A DNA stretch of 64,000 nucleotides. Origin: an uncultured Saprospiraceae bacterium (GTDB lineage: Bacteria > Bacteroidota > Bacteroidia > Chitinophagales > Saprospiraceae). Both the position numbers and the translations under genes were made by a program. The notes under the pieces are model-generated. The model was given only the letters and a program-made list of their open reading frames with translations, had not been told where the DNA came from and ran no database searches. Below are positions 36,524 to 45,427 of the stretch, piece after piece (the stretch's first letter is position 1; every line of letters begins with the position of its first letter). The DNA lies in contig CAJQRD010000026.1 in assembly GCA_905480605.1 (NCBI GenBank), forward strand, positions 37,089 to 101,088, in the 5' to 3' direction.

Positions 36524-36982
36524 TTAACCCTTAGCATCATTGCTGTAGAGAAATTCTAACAATGCTCTTGCATCTTCAACTGATACATTTTGATTTGGCA
36601 TTCTAGTAAGACATTCTTCTAAAAGTTTTTGTGCTTCCGGGTCCTTATCCAACATGGCACCTGTATTGGTTATCATATTCATCGTCCATTCAGGCTTTCT
36701 TCTTTCTGTGACACCTTTAAATCCTGGCCCTACAACTCTCTTTGCTGATTTTTTGTGGCAAGCCGAGCATTTTGTGTCATATATTGCTAGACCCTTTTTT
36801 ACCATTTCCTCATCAAGAGGGTTATTTAATTTTACATTTTTAATCTCGCCAACTCCTTTACCATCATCTGCTTTGATGGCTTTTTTAGCCTTAGGTCTAG
36901 CAGATGTAGATTTTTTTGAACTATCTCCTCCACATGCAATTAAGAATATGGAAAGAAAGCTAAATACAATAAAATTTTTCAT
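36524..36982 (-). CDS. Cytochrome c lipoprotein (nos-cluster associated)
   Basis: The 152-residue precursor begins 'MKNFIVFSFLSIFLIACGG' (SPII lipobox). It contains the heme-c motif 'CSACH' (about residue 74) and a distal Met axial ligand candidate in 'RMPNQNVS', so it is a monoheme class I cytochrome c tethered to the membrane. Such a cytochrome is a usual electron donor to clade II NosZ in Bacteroidota. It is the first gene of a minus-strand pair with the membrane protein at 35395. Confidence 0.9.
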   Translation of the reverse strand: MKNFIVFSFLSIFLIACGGDSSKKSTSARPKAKKAIKADDGKGVGEIKNVKLNNPLDEEMVKKGLAIYDTKCSACHKKSAKRVVGPGFKGVTERRKPEWTMNMITNTGAMLDKDPEAQKLLEECLTRMPNQNVSVEDARALLEFLYSNDAKG

Positions 36983-37084
36983 TTTAAATAGACTTTAATT
37001 GTGATGTGTTGATGTTTGATACATCAATTTGATTGTTAATTATTTATACACTTTAAAACAGGAAGAAAGAGATCTCCAATAATC

Positions 37085-37384
37085 TTAAATTCTGTTTTTT
37101 ATTTTAGTTATATCGACTCTTTTTGCACAGCTTTCTATTGTCTCGTCCTTCAATTCCTTGTAAAATTTATTTCTATATTTACTTACAGAAAAATGACAAG
37201 GACACGGTTTAGAATTTGAACATTCCTTCAATCCAAGTATGCAATCATTTAGTTTGATAGGTCCATCAATTGCTTGCACAGCGGATAACATATTTAAATT
37301 TCTTTTTTCTTTGGGTAAATAAAACCCACCATTTCTGCCTTTCGCTGAAGAAATAATCTCACTTTTAGTTAAGATCCTGGAACC
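37085..37384 (-). pseudogene. Rrf2-family regulator, N-terminal half deleted (NsrR-like)
   Basis: The frame is open from 37384 to 37085 (99 codons). It contains the Rrf2 wing 'IISSAKGRNGGFYL', 'MLSAVQAIDGP' and the iron-sulfur Cys set in 'CILGLKECSNSKPCPCH', but the first ~50 residues with the DNA-recognition helices are absent; a TAG (37385-37387) and unrelated sequence replace them. The fragment from ATG 37291 is only 68 residues. Rrf2/NsrR regulators commonly govern nos/nor genes. The break lies exactly where the oppositely oriented nos membrane gene also loses its N-terminus. Confidence 0.8.
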
Positions 37385-37390
37385 CTACAA
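37373..37390. other. Putative deletion junction (scar of nosZ loss)
   Basis: Left of this point the minus strand encodes recognisable Rrf2 sequence; right of it the plus strand encodes recognisable nos-cluster membrane protein sequence (L-Q-N-I-N-I-L-N-H-Y-I-G-M, in frame with and upstream of the ATG at 37421). Both genes lack their N-terminal parts exactly here. One deletion that removed both 5' ends and everything between them, plausibly including nosZ, explains this. Confidence 0.6.
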
Positions 37391-37420
37391 AATATTAATA
37401 TTCTGAATCATTATATTGGA

Positions 37421-37801
37421 ATGAAAAAGATTGAGCCAGATTCGATTCCAGAACTGACATTCTTCCCTTATTTCGTTGCCGCTTTTACCGTATTGGCTTT
37501 AATTTTTGCTTTCATTGATAATAAATGGCTTTATCTATTATGGTTTACTTTATTTTCCCTAGCTCTTTGTGCCGCTCTGTATGATTTTTATTTATGGGAA
37601 TATGATTATGGTCATAATTTAGCACCAAATGCACCGATGAAATTTGAGGGTGAATCATTCCAACCTCCCCTATTTGGAAGTAAGGACGTTATTAATTTCG
37701 TAGCCAAATCTTATCCACATATTGGAGGATACCTAATTGGAATCTCAATATTATTTTCTGGATTAGCTGGCTATTTAAAATTTAAAAAATCATCATCTTG
37801 A
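37421..37801 (+). CDS. nos-cluster membrane protein, N-terminally truncated
   Basis: The 126-residue product of ATG 37421 has three hydrophobic segments (about 14-30, 33-53 and 98-118) and 'YDYGHNLAPNAP...FQPPLFGSKDVINF', which matches a conserved membrane protein (about 200 residues) found beside nosL in Bacteroidota nos operons. Upstream, the frame continues as 'LNHYIG' to about 37373, where it hits TAA, so the ATG is an internal Met of the original protein and about 80 residues with one helix are gone. Its stop overlaps the upstream TTG of nosL. Likely non-functional. Confidence 0.72.
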   Translation: MKKIEPDSIPELTFFPYFVAAFTVLALIFAFIDNKWLYLLWFTLFSLALCAALYDFYLWEYDYGHNLAPNAPMKFEGESFQPPLFGSKDVINFVAKSYPHIGGYLIGISILFSGLAGYLKFKKSSS

Positions 37802-37809
37802 AAAAAAAT

Positions 37810-38154
37810 ATGCAATTTCTCTTTCTTATCGGACTATTTGCTTTAATCTCATGTTCGACTAACCCACAGACAATCGTTTACAATGAGGATCAATGTCATG
37901 CTTGTAAAATGATCATTTCAAATTCGCACTTTGGCACTGAGATGGTTACCACAAAAGGCAAAATCTATAAGTTTGATGCCGTTGAATGCCTGGTTCCTGA
38001 ATTGTTGGAAAAGGGTGAAAGTAACTATGCTCATATTTTAGTAACAGATTATTTAACTCCACATAAACTGATTGATGCTAAATCATCTAAATATTTAATT
38101 TCTAAAAAACTTCCCAGTCCTATGGGAGGCTTTTTAAGTACATATGCAACCTAA
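37810..38154 (+). CDS. nosL: NosL copper chaperone, cut short by an in-frame stop
   Basis: The ATG at 37810 starts a lipoprotein signal ('MQFLFLIGLFALISC'). The mature part has the Cu(I)-binding 'CHACKMII' and 'MGGFLSTYAT' typical of NosL, which delivers copper for the CuZ site of N2O reductase. The frame ends with TAA (38152-38154). The same frame then continues with the expected NosL C-terminus ('FGGKIYTWEEIV') to TAG 38250, overlapping the nosD start. The 115-residue product keeps the metal site but lacks about 31 residues. Confidence 0.85.
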   Translation: MQFLFLIGLFALISCSTNPQTIVYNEDQCHACKMIISNSHFGTEMVTTKGKIYKFDAVECLVPELLEKGESNYAHILVTDYLTPHKLIDAKSSKYLISKKLPSPMGGFLSTYAT

Positions 38155-38250
38155 GAGAATGCATTAAGAAGTAAAAAACAATTTGGTGGTAAAATTTACA
38201 CTTGGGAGGAAATAGTAAAAGAGTATTCAATGAACTTTAACAATGATTAG
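38155..38250 (+). pseudogene. nosL: Stranded C-terminal segment of NosL
   Basis: The 31 sense codons in frame after the TAA read 'ENALRSKKQFGGKIYTWEE...' and end with TAG 38248-38250, which overlaps the nosD ATG (38243) by 8 bp, as expected for coupled genes. The preserved frame means the stop is recent, or is a sequencing error. Confidence 0.75.
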
Positions 38251-39490
38251 AACCACCCCATGTTTAATACCCCTATTATTTTTGTCTTTTAATCTATTGG
38301 CGAATAACATAGAAGTGTGCAAGAATTGTGATTTTCAAATGATTGAATCTGCTCTTGCGAATGCAAATAGATTTGACACTATCTTAATTAAAGGTGGAAC
38401 TTATAAAGTTGAAAATCTAGTCATCACTAAACCCATGGTTCTTATTGGATCAGAGAATGCAGAAATTATATCTGCAAGCGGTGATGAAATAATAACCGTT
38501 ATAGCTGACTCTGTGAGTATTTCAGGACTGACATTATCTGGTGTGACAACGAGTTATCTCAAAGAACGATCAGCGATCCGGATAAAAAAGAAAAAGCACT
38601 TTGCCATTCATCATAATAAAATTCTCAATTGCTTCTTTGGAATCTATTTAGAGCATGCTAAAAACGGAAGTATTACTGATAATACAATTATAGGCAATGC
38701 GACAACCGAAGCAGAGTCTGGGAATGGAATCCATGTATGGTATTCCAAACGCATAAAAATAGAACGCAGTCAAGTAGAAAAGCAACGTGATGGAATATAT
38801 TTTGAATTCGTTGACCACAGTACTATTAAAAACAACCTAAGCCAATTTAACAAACGTTATGGACTACATTTTATGTTTTCAAACAACAATGATTATGTGG
38901 AAAATAGATTTTTAAATAATGGTGTTGGCGTAGCAGTTATGTTTTCCAAAAACATTTTAATGCAAAGCAATCATTTCTCCAATAACTGGGGAAGTTCCGC
39001 TTACGGACTATTACTGAAAGAGATTAACGATTCCAAAATATTGAACAATACATTTGAGCAAAATACAATTGGTATTTTTGTAGAAGGCTCAAACAGAGTA
39101 ACGTACCGCTTTAATACTTTTAAAAGAAACGGTTGGGCTATTAAATTTTCGGGTGGCCGTGAAGAAAATATTTTTCATCAAAACAATCTAATCAACAATT
39201 CATTAGATCTCCTAGTCAATACTAAATTATCAAGTAACGAATTTCACCATAACTACTGGAGTAATTATTCAGGATATGATTTGGACCATGATGGCATTGG
39301 TGATATTCCACAGTACCCCGTTAAGCTTTTTAGTTATATCTTGGACCAAAGTCCTGAAGCCATAGTATTAATGAGAAGTTTGTTTGTAGATATAATTAAT
39401 TTTTCTGAACGTGTAAGCCCAGTCTTTACACCAAAAGAAGTTTTTGACGCATACCCACTTATGGAAGAAATACATGATACAAGTAACTAA
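38243..39490 (+). CDS. nosD: NosD copper-binding periplasmic protein
   Basis: The 415-residue precursor has a signal peptide (about 1-21) and a right-handed parallel beta-helix of repeated 'N-x-I-x-x-N' strands ('HHNKILNCFFGIYLEHAKN...', 'HGIHVWYSKRI'). The C-terminal region with 'YWSNYSGYDLDHDGIGDIP' is diagnostic for NosD. NosD works with the NosFY ABC transporter in CuZ maturation of NosZ. The gene is intact and overlaps nosF by 17 bp. No nosZ is present in the window. Confidence 0.92.
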   Translation: MIRTTPCLIPLLFLSFNLLANNIEVCKNCDFQMIESALANANRFDTILIKGGTYKVENLVITKPMVLIGSENAEIISASGDEIITVIADSVSISGLTLSGVTTSYLKERSAIRIKKKKHFAIHHNKILNCFFGIYLEHAKNGSITDNTIIGNATTEAESGNGIHVWYSKRIKIERSQVEKQRDGIYFEFVDHSTIKNNLSQFNKRYGLHFMFSNNNDYVENRFLNNGVGVAVMFSKNILMQSNHFSNNWGSSAYGLLLKEINDSKILNNTFEQNTIGIFVEGSNRVTYRFNTFKRNGWAIKFSGGREENIFHQNNLINNSLDLLVNTKLSSNEFHHNYWSNYSGYDLDHDGIGDIPQYPVKLFSYILDQSPEAIVLMRSLFVDIINFSERVSPVFTPKEVFDAYPLMEEIHDTSN

Positions 39491-40187
39491 TTTAAATAAG
39501 CGATTTAAGAAAAACCACGTACTGAGGGACCTCAACCTAGAGTTGAATCAACCTGGTATTACGGCACTACTCGGTCCAAATGGATCTGGTAAAACAACAT
39601 TGGTCAAATCTATCTTAGGCTTGGTTATTACTGACACAGGTCAAATATTGTATGACAGTAAAGAAACTAAAGGCCAATTTTTATATAGGCATCAGATTTC
39701 ATATCTACCGCAAATTGCTCGCTTTCCTGAGAACCTGACAGGTAGAGAACTTTTACAATTGATGAAAAGTATCAGACCTAACCCTGTCAAAGAAGAAATG
39801 TTACTAAACTTGTTTGAGTTGCACAAAGAATTGGACAAAAAAATGTCTGAGATGTCAGGAGGTACGAAGCAAAAATTCAATTTGGTATTGTGCTTTATGT
39901 ATGATGCGCCAACGATCATTTTAGATGAACCAAGTACTGGGTTGGACCCACTGGCTTTAATAGCATTAAAGGCTTATCTAATAGAAGAAAAAAAGAAAGG
40001 AAAACAAATTTTACTTATCACACACATCCTTAATTTGGTAGAAGAACTAGCAGATAATGTAGTTTTTATTTTGGATGGAAAAATTTACTACCAAGGTGGA
40101 ATTAAAGAACTTATTGAAAAACAACAAGTGCAAAATCTAGAAATAGCCATTGCCAATATACTAAGAACAGATGCTGCAAATTCTTAA
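39474..40187 (+). CDS. nosF: NosF ABC transporter ATPase
   Basis: The ATG at 39474 starts 'MIQVTNLNKRFKKNHVL'. The 237-residue ATPase has Walker A 'LGPNGSGKTTLVK', signature 'MSGGTKQKFNL', Walker B 'PTIILDEPSTGLDPLA' and the H-loop 'LLITHIL'. A TTG 30 bp upstream is in frame but less likely. NosF energises NosY for transport linked to CuZ assembly. Overlaps of 17 bp with both nosD and nosY show tight coupling. Confidence 0.92.
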   Translation: MIQVTNLNKRFKKNHVLRDLNLELNQPGITALLGPNGSGKTTLVKSILGLVITDTGQILYDSKETKGQFLYRHQISYLPQIARFPENLTGRELLQLMKSIRPNPVKEEMLLNLFELHKELDKKMSEMSGGTKQKFNLVLCFMYDAPTIILDEPSTGLDPLALIALKAYLIEEKKKGKQILLITHILNLVEELADNVVFILDGKIYYQGGIKELIEKQQVQNLEIAIANILRTDAANS

Positions 40188-40953
40188 ATATAGTTTCTTT
40201 GATATGATCCGCAACAGATGGACTTTTGTCTACATGGGGTTTTTCTTAATCCTGACAGTTGCTCTATTTTTACTAAGCAATGATATTACCAAAGTCGTAC
40301 TTAGTATGACCAATATAATATTATACCTAACTCCACTTCTAGGTATTCTATTTGGTAGTATGTACTATTACAATTCTGAAGAATTTATTGAATTGTTATT
40401 GGCGCAACCCCTTTCAAGAAATGCCGTATTTACCGGCTTATATTTAGGTATCGCCAGTTCCTTATCTATTAGTTTAATCTTAGGCGTAGGGCTCCCCATG
40501 CTTTTTTTTGGAGCTCTAAGTTCTCCGGAACTTCCAGCGGTAGTGCTGTTACTTTTTTTGTCAGTTGTCCTGTCAATTATATTTTCACTGCTCTCTTTTA
40601 TCATTGCTATGAAATTTAAAAATAGAATAAAAGGATTTGGAATTTCCATTTTCACTTGGCTGTTTTTTGCGATTATCTATGATGGTATTTTCCTCCTTAT
40701 TCTTTTACTTTTCAAAGATTATCCATTGGAGAAAGCAACGTTAGGATTGACAGTTTTTAACCCTATTGATTTAAGTAGAATTCTTCTATTACTTAATCTA
40801 GATGAGTCAGCTATGATGGGATATACTGGCGCAGTATTACAAAAGTTTCTAGGCAGTCAATTAGGAACTTATATGATATTAATAACCCTAGCACTTTGGA
40901 TCATAATTCCTTTTCTTTACATCTTAAGAATTGGAAAAAAGAAAGATATTTAG
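40171..40953 (+). CDS. nosY: NosY ABC transporter permease
   Basis: The 260-residue protein has six transmembrane helices (about 18-36, 46-66, 98-118, 130-150, 164-188 and 232-252) and resembles ABC-2-type permeases. The order nosL-nosD-nosF-nosY with overlapping ends identifies it as NosY. It would form the membrane channel of the NosDFY maturation system. The gene is intact and ends the cluster; no terminator lies immediately after it. Confidence 0.9.
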   Translation: MLQILKYSFFDMIRNRWTFVYMGFFLILTVALFLLSNDITKVVLSMTNIILYLTPLLGILFGSMYYYNSEEFIELLLAQPLSRNAVFTGLYLGIASSLSISLILGVGLPMLFFGALSSPELPAVVLLLFLSVVLSIIFSLLSFIIAMKFKNRIKGFGISIFTWLFFAIIYDGIFLLILLLFKDYPLEKATLGLTVFNPIDLSRILLLLNLDESAMMGYTGAVLQKFLGSQLGTYMILITLALWIIIPFLYILRIGKKKDI

Positions 40954-41287
40954 AAACATAAAATTTAAAAAAAAGATATTTATATTTCATTAAACCATAT
41001 TTTATCACATTAAATGGGATTAATCGCAATGTGGCAAAATGATATTAAAGAAACATTAAACTATTTTCTAAATGTATTTGAAACGTGGGATAAGTATAAG
41101 ATGGAAAATATAACCTTTAATCCTTAGTTTGGGTTTAATGACACTTCAAGAAACAATTACTACAGTAGGCGGATAACTAGAGATTGTAACCGGTAAACCA
41201 AAGGGTACAATAATTAAGTTTATCACCCAAAAAAACTAACTTAAAAACAATGCCTTTTCAAGACTATAACTTTGACAACTGTACAAG
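40954..41287. other. Intergenic region after nosY
   Basis: It contains only short open frames, the longest noted being 37 codons from ATG 41014, with no recognisable product. A long palindromic terminator closes it on the alaS side. No nosZ remnant was recognised here. Confidence 0.5.
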
Positions 41288-41326
41288 AAAAGGGTTTAAT
41301 TCTTGATCAAGAATTAAACCCTTTTT
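41288..41326. terminator. Bidirectional palindromic terminator
   Basis: A perfect inverted repeat of about 18 bp per arm (AAGGGTTTAATTCTTG and its complement) around a central TGATCA is flanked by A and T runs. It can terminate transcripts from both the nos side and alaS. Confidence 0.8.
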
Positions 41327-41351
41327 GGTTATTATTAAAGTTGTTTAGTAT

Positions 41352-43976
41352 CTAAACCAACAAACTCTCCAACTTCGACAAAGCCGAATCAATTCCTTCT
41401 GCCTTACTTCCTCCTGCAGTTGCAAAAAATGGTTGTCCACCACCTCCGCCATTAATTTCTTTGGCAATTTCTCTAATCAATGTGCCTGCATTCCAACCTT
41501 TAGTCTTAATCAAATTTTCACTTATTTTTAAAAGCAATTGGGGCTTGTCATCAATTACATTACCAATCAAGACAACAGCATTTCCAATTTCTTTTTCAAG
41601 ATTAAAAATCAAAGTCTTTACCGCTTTCGAATCAGCCAAACTAATTTTCGCCGTCAATACATTAACACCATTTACATCCTTCACTTGTTGACGTAAATCT
41701 TGCTGTATATCACCAGCTTTTGATACTTGTAATTTTTCGATTTCCTTTTTCAGCTTCTTGTTTTCATCTGCCAAATCAGTAACAGTTTGAACAAGATCCT
41801 TTGGATTATTCAAAACTGAAGATATTGATTCAATTTTTTCGAATTGCTCAAAAATATGAGATTCGGCAGCCTCTGAAGTTATTGCAGTAATCCTTCTAAC
41901 ACCTGCAGCAATTCCTGATTCTGAAATAATTTTAAAGAATCCAATTTGACCAGTGTTTTTAACATGACAACCTCCACATAATTCTTTAGAATAATCCTCA
42001 TCAAAAGTTATCATTCTAACGGTATCACCATATTTCTCACCAAACAACATCATTGCACCAGCTTTTTGAGCATCCTCAATTGCCATGGCTCTATTTTCTA
42101 CCAATGGAATATTTTCTCTTATTTTACTATTGACAATTGTTTCTACAGCTTTGATTTCTTCCGCACTCATTTTGTTAAAGTGAGAAAAATCAAATCTAAA
42201 TAACTCTCCTTTTACCAAAGATCCTTTTTGTTGAACGTGCGTGCCCAAAACACTTCGTAGTGCAGAGTGCATCAAGTGAGTTGCAGTGTGATTATTTTCT
42301 GTTAGCACTCTTTTCTTTTCATCAATAAAGCAAGATGCCAATTCATTTATATTTCCTGGTACTTTTTCAACATAATGAATGATTAAGTTGTTTTCCTTTT
42401 TTGTATCAAGCACAGTGACACGCTCATCACCAAACATCATGTATCCGGTATCACCAACTTGTCCACCACCCTCTGCATAAAAAGGTGTTTTATCCATTAC
42501 CAATTGATAAAACGATGTTCCTTTTTCTTTAATAATTCTATATTTTAAAGCAGAAGAATTTTCAGCACTGCTGTAATCATAACCGACAAATTCAGTATTA
42601 TTACCTTCTTTGACAATTTCCCAATCACCAGCTTCTTTCTGTGCATCAGCCCTACCCCTTTGCTTTTGTTCTTGCAGCGCTTTTTCAAATCCTTTTTCAT
42701 CAACCCGCCAGCCTTTTTCCTCAGCCACCAATCGAGTCAAATCAAAAGGAAATCCAAAAGTATCATACAGTTCAAATGCATCTCTTCCACTCAATGTACC
42801 ATCATCAATTTTTAGAGCATCCAACCTTTTTAGACCATCTTCCAAAGTTCTTAAGAACGATTTTTCTTCTTCCTCTATAACTTTAGAAACAAAGTCAACT
42901 TGGGATTTTAATTCCGGAAATATTTCAGCAAATTGATCCGCCAAAATTGGAACCAACGTATAGATATAAGGTGATTTTATATCTAAGAATGAATAGTAGT
43001 ACCTCACTGCTCTTCTCAATATTCTTCGTATCACATAACCTGCCCCAGTATTTGATGGCATTTCACCATCAGCAATAGTGAAAGATACAGCACGCAAATG
43101 ATCTGTTATGACACGCATTGCAATATCTGTCATCGAATCCCCTGAATAATCAGAGGTATATTTAATTCCTGTTTTCTCTACCAACTTTTGAATGTAAGGT
43201 TGAAACAAGTCAGAATCATAATTGGATTGCTTTCCTTGCACTACCATGCACAATCTCTCAAATCCCATTCCTGTATCAATATGCTTTGAAGGCAGCTCTT
43301 CCAACTTACCATCTGCCTTTCTATTGTATTGTATAAAAACAAGATTCCAGATTTCAATCACTTGGGGATGATCCTTATTCACCAAACTTCTTCCAGATTC
43401 CTTCGCCTTTTCGTCATCAGATCTTATGTCAATATGGATTTCCGAACATGGACCACAAGGACCAGTATCCCCCATTTCCCAGAAATTATCTGACTTATCA
43501 CAGTACAATATTTTATCTTTAGGAACAAATTCCTTCCAAAAATCTGCAGCTTCTTCATCCGCAGTTGTTCCATCAATCTTATCTCCTTCAAAAACTGTAA
43601 TATAAATATCGTCTTTGTTGAGTTTATAAACGTTCGTCAACAGATCCCATGCATATCCAATCGCCTCCTTTTTAAAATAATCACCAAAAGACCAATTCCC
43701 AAGCATTTCGAACATAGTATGATGGTAAGAATCTCTTCCCACCTCTTCTAAATCATTATGCTTGCCTGAAACCCGCAAACATTTTTGCGTATCAGATACA
43801 CGTGTATCTTCAGCAGTACTGTGTCCCAAGAAGTAATCTTTAAATTGATTCATCCCCGCATTGGTAAACATTAATGTAGGATCGTTTTTTACAACAATAG
43901 GGGCAGAAGGCACAATTAAGTGTCCTTTAGTTTTAAAATAGTCTAAAAATGTTTGTCTGATCTTGGTAGAATTCAT
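41352..43976 (-). CDS. alaS: Alanyl-tRNA synthetase
   Basis: The 874-residue enzyme has an N-terminal class II catalytic core ('FTNAGMNQFKDYFLG', 'HHTMFEMLGNWSFGDYF'), the tRNA-recognition domain, an editing domain with the zinc-binding set 'HTATHLMH' and 'CGGCH', and the C-terminal coiled-coil/C-Ala region ending 'KEINGGGGGQPFFATAGG'. The length matches bacterial AlaRS (about 870-880). It charges tRNA-Ala and edits Ser/Gly mischarging. It is divergent from the M23 peptidase gene. Confidence 0.97.
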   Translation of the reverse strand: MNSTKIRQTFLDYFKTKGHLIVPSAPIVVKNDPTLMFTNAGMNQFKDYFLGHSTAEDTRVSDTQKCLRVSGKHNDLEEVGRDSYHHTMFEMLGNWSFGDYFKKEAIGYAWDLLTNVYKLNKDDIYITVFEGDKIDGTTADEEAADFWKEFVPKDKILYCDKSDNFWEMGDTGPCGPCSEIHIDIRSDDEKAKESGRSLVNKDHPQVIEIWNLVFIQYNRKADGKLEELPSKHIDTGMGFERLCMVVQGKQSNYDSDLFQPYIQKLVEKTGIKYTSDYSGDSMTDIAMRVITDHLRAVSFTIADGEMPSNTGAGYVIRRILRRAVRYYYSFLDIKSPYIYTLVPILADQFAEIFPELKSQVDFVSKVIEEEEKSFLRTLEDGLKRLDALKIDDGTLSGRDAFELYDTFGFPFDLTRLVAEEKGWRVDEKGFEKALQEQKQRGRADAQKEAGDWEIVKEGNNTEFVGYDYSSAENSSALKYRIIKEKGTSFYQLVMDKTPFYAEGGGQVGDTGYMMFGDERVTVLDTKKENNLIIHYVEKVPGNINELASCFIDEKKRVLTENNHTATHLMHSALRSVLGTHVQQKGSLVKGELFRFDFSHFNKMSAEEIKAVETIVNSKIRENIPLVENRAMAIEDAQKAGAMMLFGEKYGDTVRMITFDEDYSKELCGGCHVKNTGQIGFFKIISESGIAAGVRRITAITSEAAESHIFEQFEKIESISSVLNNPKDLVQTVTDLADENKKLKKEIEKLQVSKAGDIQQDLRQQVKDVNGVNVLTAKISLADSKAVKTLIFNLEKEIGNAVVLIGNVIDDKPQLLLKISENLIKTKGWNAGTLIREIAKEINGGGGGQPFFATAGGSKAEGIDSALSKLESLLV

Positions 43977-44116
43977 CTAACTATATTCACAAATGTTATA
44001 AAATACATATTATTATTAAATATAATATGTCTAAAGGAATTGACCACTCTATTCATCAGCAGCACTTTTTATATTGGAAAAATAAATATATATAAAAAAT
44101 TAATAAGACATATTAT

Positions 44117-44147
44117 TTTGATTTTCCATGTTTCGGTGCTATTTTTG
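44117..44147 (+). promoter_or_regulatory. Bacteroidota-type promoter for the M23 peptidase gene
   Basis: TTTG (44117-44120), 19 bp, then TATTTTTG (44140-44147) is a full match to the -33/-7 consensus. It implies a leader of about 70 nt before ATG 44226. Confidence 0.6.
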
Positions 44148-44225
44148 GTGCATAAAATCACCTGATGAACGTTACACTCTCTTTAGAAAGAACAAAACTA
44201 CTAATTCTATTATTTTAAACCTGAC

Positions 44226-45209
44226 ATGAGTAGAGAGAAATACGTATTTAATACCAATACCCTACAATACGAAAAGATTGCAAAAAACTGGAAACGACGT
44301 TTCTTTATAGTTTTTGGATTGATTTCGGCCATTTTAATCTGTTCCGTAGGACTCTATTTAGTAGCATATACAATAATACCAACGCCTAAAGAACTTGCAA
44401 TGAAAAGGGAATTGACTCAAATGGAGTATCAATTTGCTCACTTTTCTTCCGATTTTGATAAAATGGCAATACACCTTAACAATTTACAAAGTAAGGATGC
44501 CGAAGTTCACAGAGTTATTTTTGGAATAGACCCTATTGATGCTTCAATCTGGGAAGGAGGTACTGGAGGCAGTGAAAACAACTACTTGAGCACTATAAAA
44601 AACAGCGATGAATTTATAAAATCAACTCAAGATCGAGTAGAAAACCTTAATTACAAGTTACAATTACAAGAAAGATCACTTGATACTATTCTCCATTTGG
44701 CAAAACAAAGAGAGAAGAAGTTACTATCAATTCCTTCCATCAAACCAGTTAGAGAAGATAAATTAAAAAGAAAAATAGGTTCTATGTCCGGATATGGCTA
44801 TAGAATTCACCCAGTACATAAAGTAAAAAAGCTCCATAAAGGAATTGACTTTACAGCTCCAAGAGGCACAGCTATACAAGCAACAGGAAATGGGAAAGTT
44901 ATAAGAGTTCAAAATAAAAAGCGTGGTTACGGTAAAAACATCATAATAGATCATGGTTTTGGATACACCACTCTATATGCTCACTTAGATGAAATTGATG
45001 TAAAAGTTGGAGATATCGTAGCCAAAAGCCAAAAAATTGGTATCATCGGTAGCACAGGAACATCTACTGCGCCACATCTTCATTATGAAGTAAGAATCAA
45101 TAAAAAACAAGTTAATCCAATCGACTATTGTATGGATGGATTAACTCCTGAAGAATATCAAGAGCTCGTTCGTAGAGCTTCAATAGAAAACCAGTCTTTT
45201 GACTATTAA
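44226..45209 (+). CDS. M23/LytM-type murein endopeptidase
   Basis: The 327-residue protein has one N-terminal transmembrane helix (about 25-49), a coiled-coil region (about 55-165) and a C-terminal LytM domain. The zinc-site residues are visible in 'HKGIDFTAP' and 'HLHYEV', with 'GYGKNIIIDHGFGYTTLYAH' between. It would cleave or regulate cleavage of peptide crosslinks in peptidoglycan from the periplasmic face of the inner membrane. Coiled-coil plus LytM recalls NlpD/EnvC- or MepM-type factors. The alaS neighbour is divergent. Confidence 0.9.
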   Translation: MSREKYVFNTNTLQYEKIAKNWKRRFFIVFGLISAILICSVGLYLVAYTIIPTPKELAMKRELTQMEYQFAHFSSDFDKMAIHLNNLQSKDAEVHRVIFGIDPIDASIWEGGTGGSENNYLSTIKNSDEFIKSTQDRVENLNYKLQLQERSLDTILHLAKQREKKLLSIPSIKPVREDKLKRKIGSMSGYGYRIHPVHKVKKLHKGIDFTAPRGTAIQATGNGKVIRVQNKKRGYGKNIIIDHGFGYTTLYAHLDEIDVKVGDIVAKSQKIGIIGSTGTSTAPHLHYEVRINKKQVNPIDYCMDGLTPEEYQELVRRASIENQSFDY

Positions 45210-45240
45210 GACTAGTAATAACCAACTTACTAAAACTCAT

Positions 45241-45267
45241 AAGCCAATCTTCGGATTGGCTTTTTTT
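45241..45267 (+). terminator. rho-independent terminator after M23 gene
   Basis: AAGCCAATC-TTCG-GATTGGCTT with a T run: a nine-base-pair stem closed by a UUCG tetraloop. Confidence 0.9.
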
Positions 45268-45397
45268 ATGTCTAAAATCAAAATAAAAAGCTGCTTTACA
45301 AACCTGAAATAAGAAAGATAACCTCTCAAAACTTTTTTCCCTTTCTATTGTTATTTAATCTCAACGTTAAAAGACTGTTTTAAAGGCATTTAATACA

Positions 45398-45405
45398 TAT
45401 ATTTG
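45398..45405 (+). promoter_or_regulatory. -7 promoter element for iscS
   Basis: TATATTTG matches TAnnTTTG and lies 22 nt upstream of the iscS ATG. A weak TTTT -33 candidate is at 45378-45381. Confidence 0.5.
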
Positions 45406-45427
45406 CGCCAAATACTAAAAGAAATTA

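Noticed and set aside
41014..41130. 37-codon plus-strand frame after nosY
   Set aside because: No motif, no promoter and poor coding character; likely chance.
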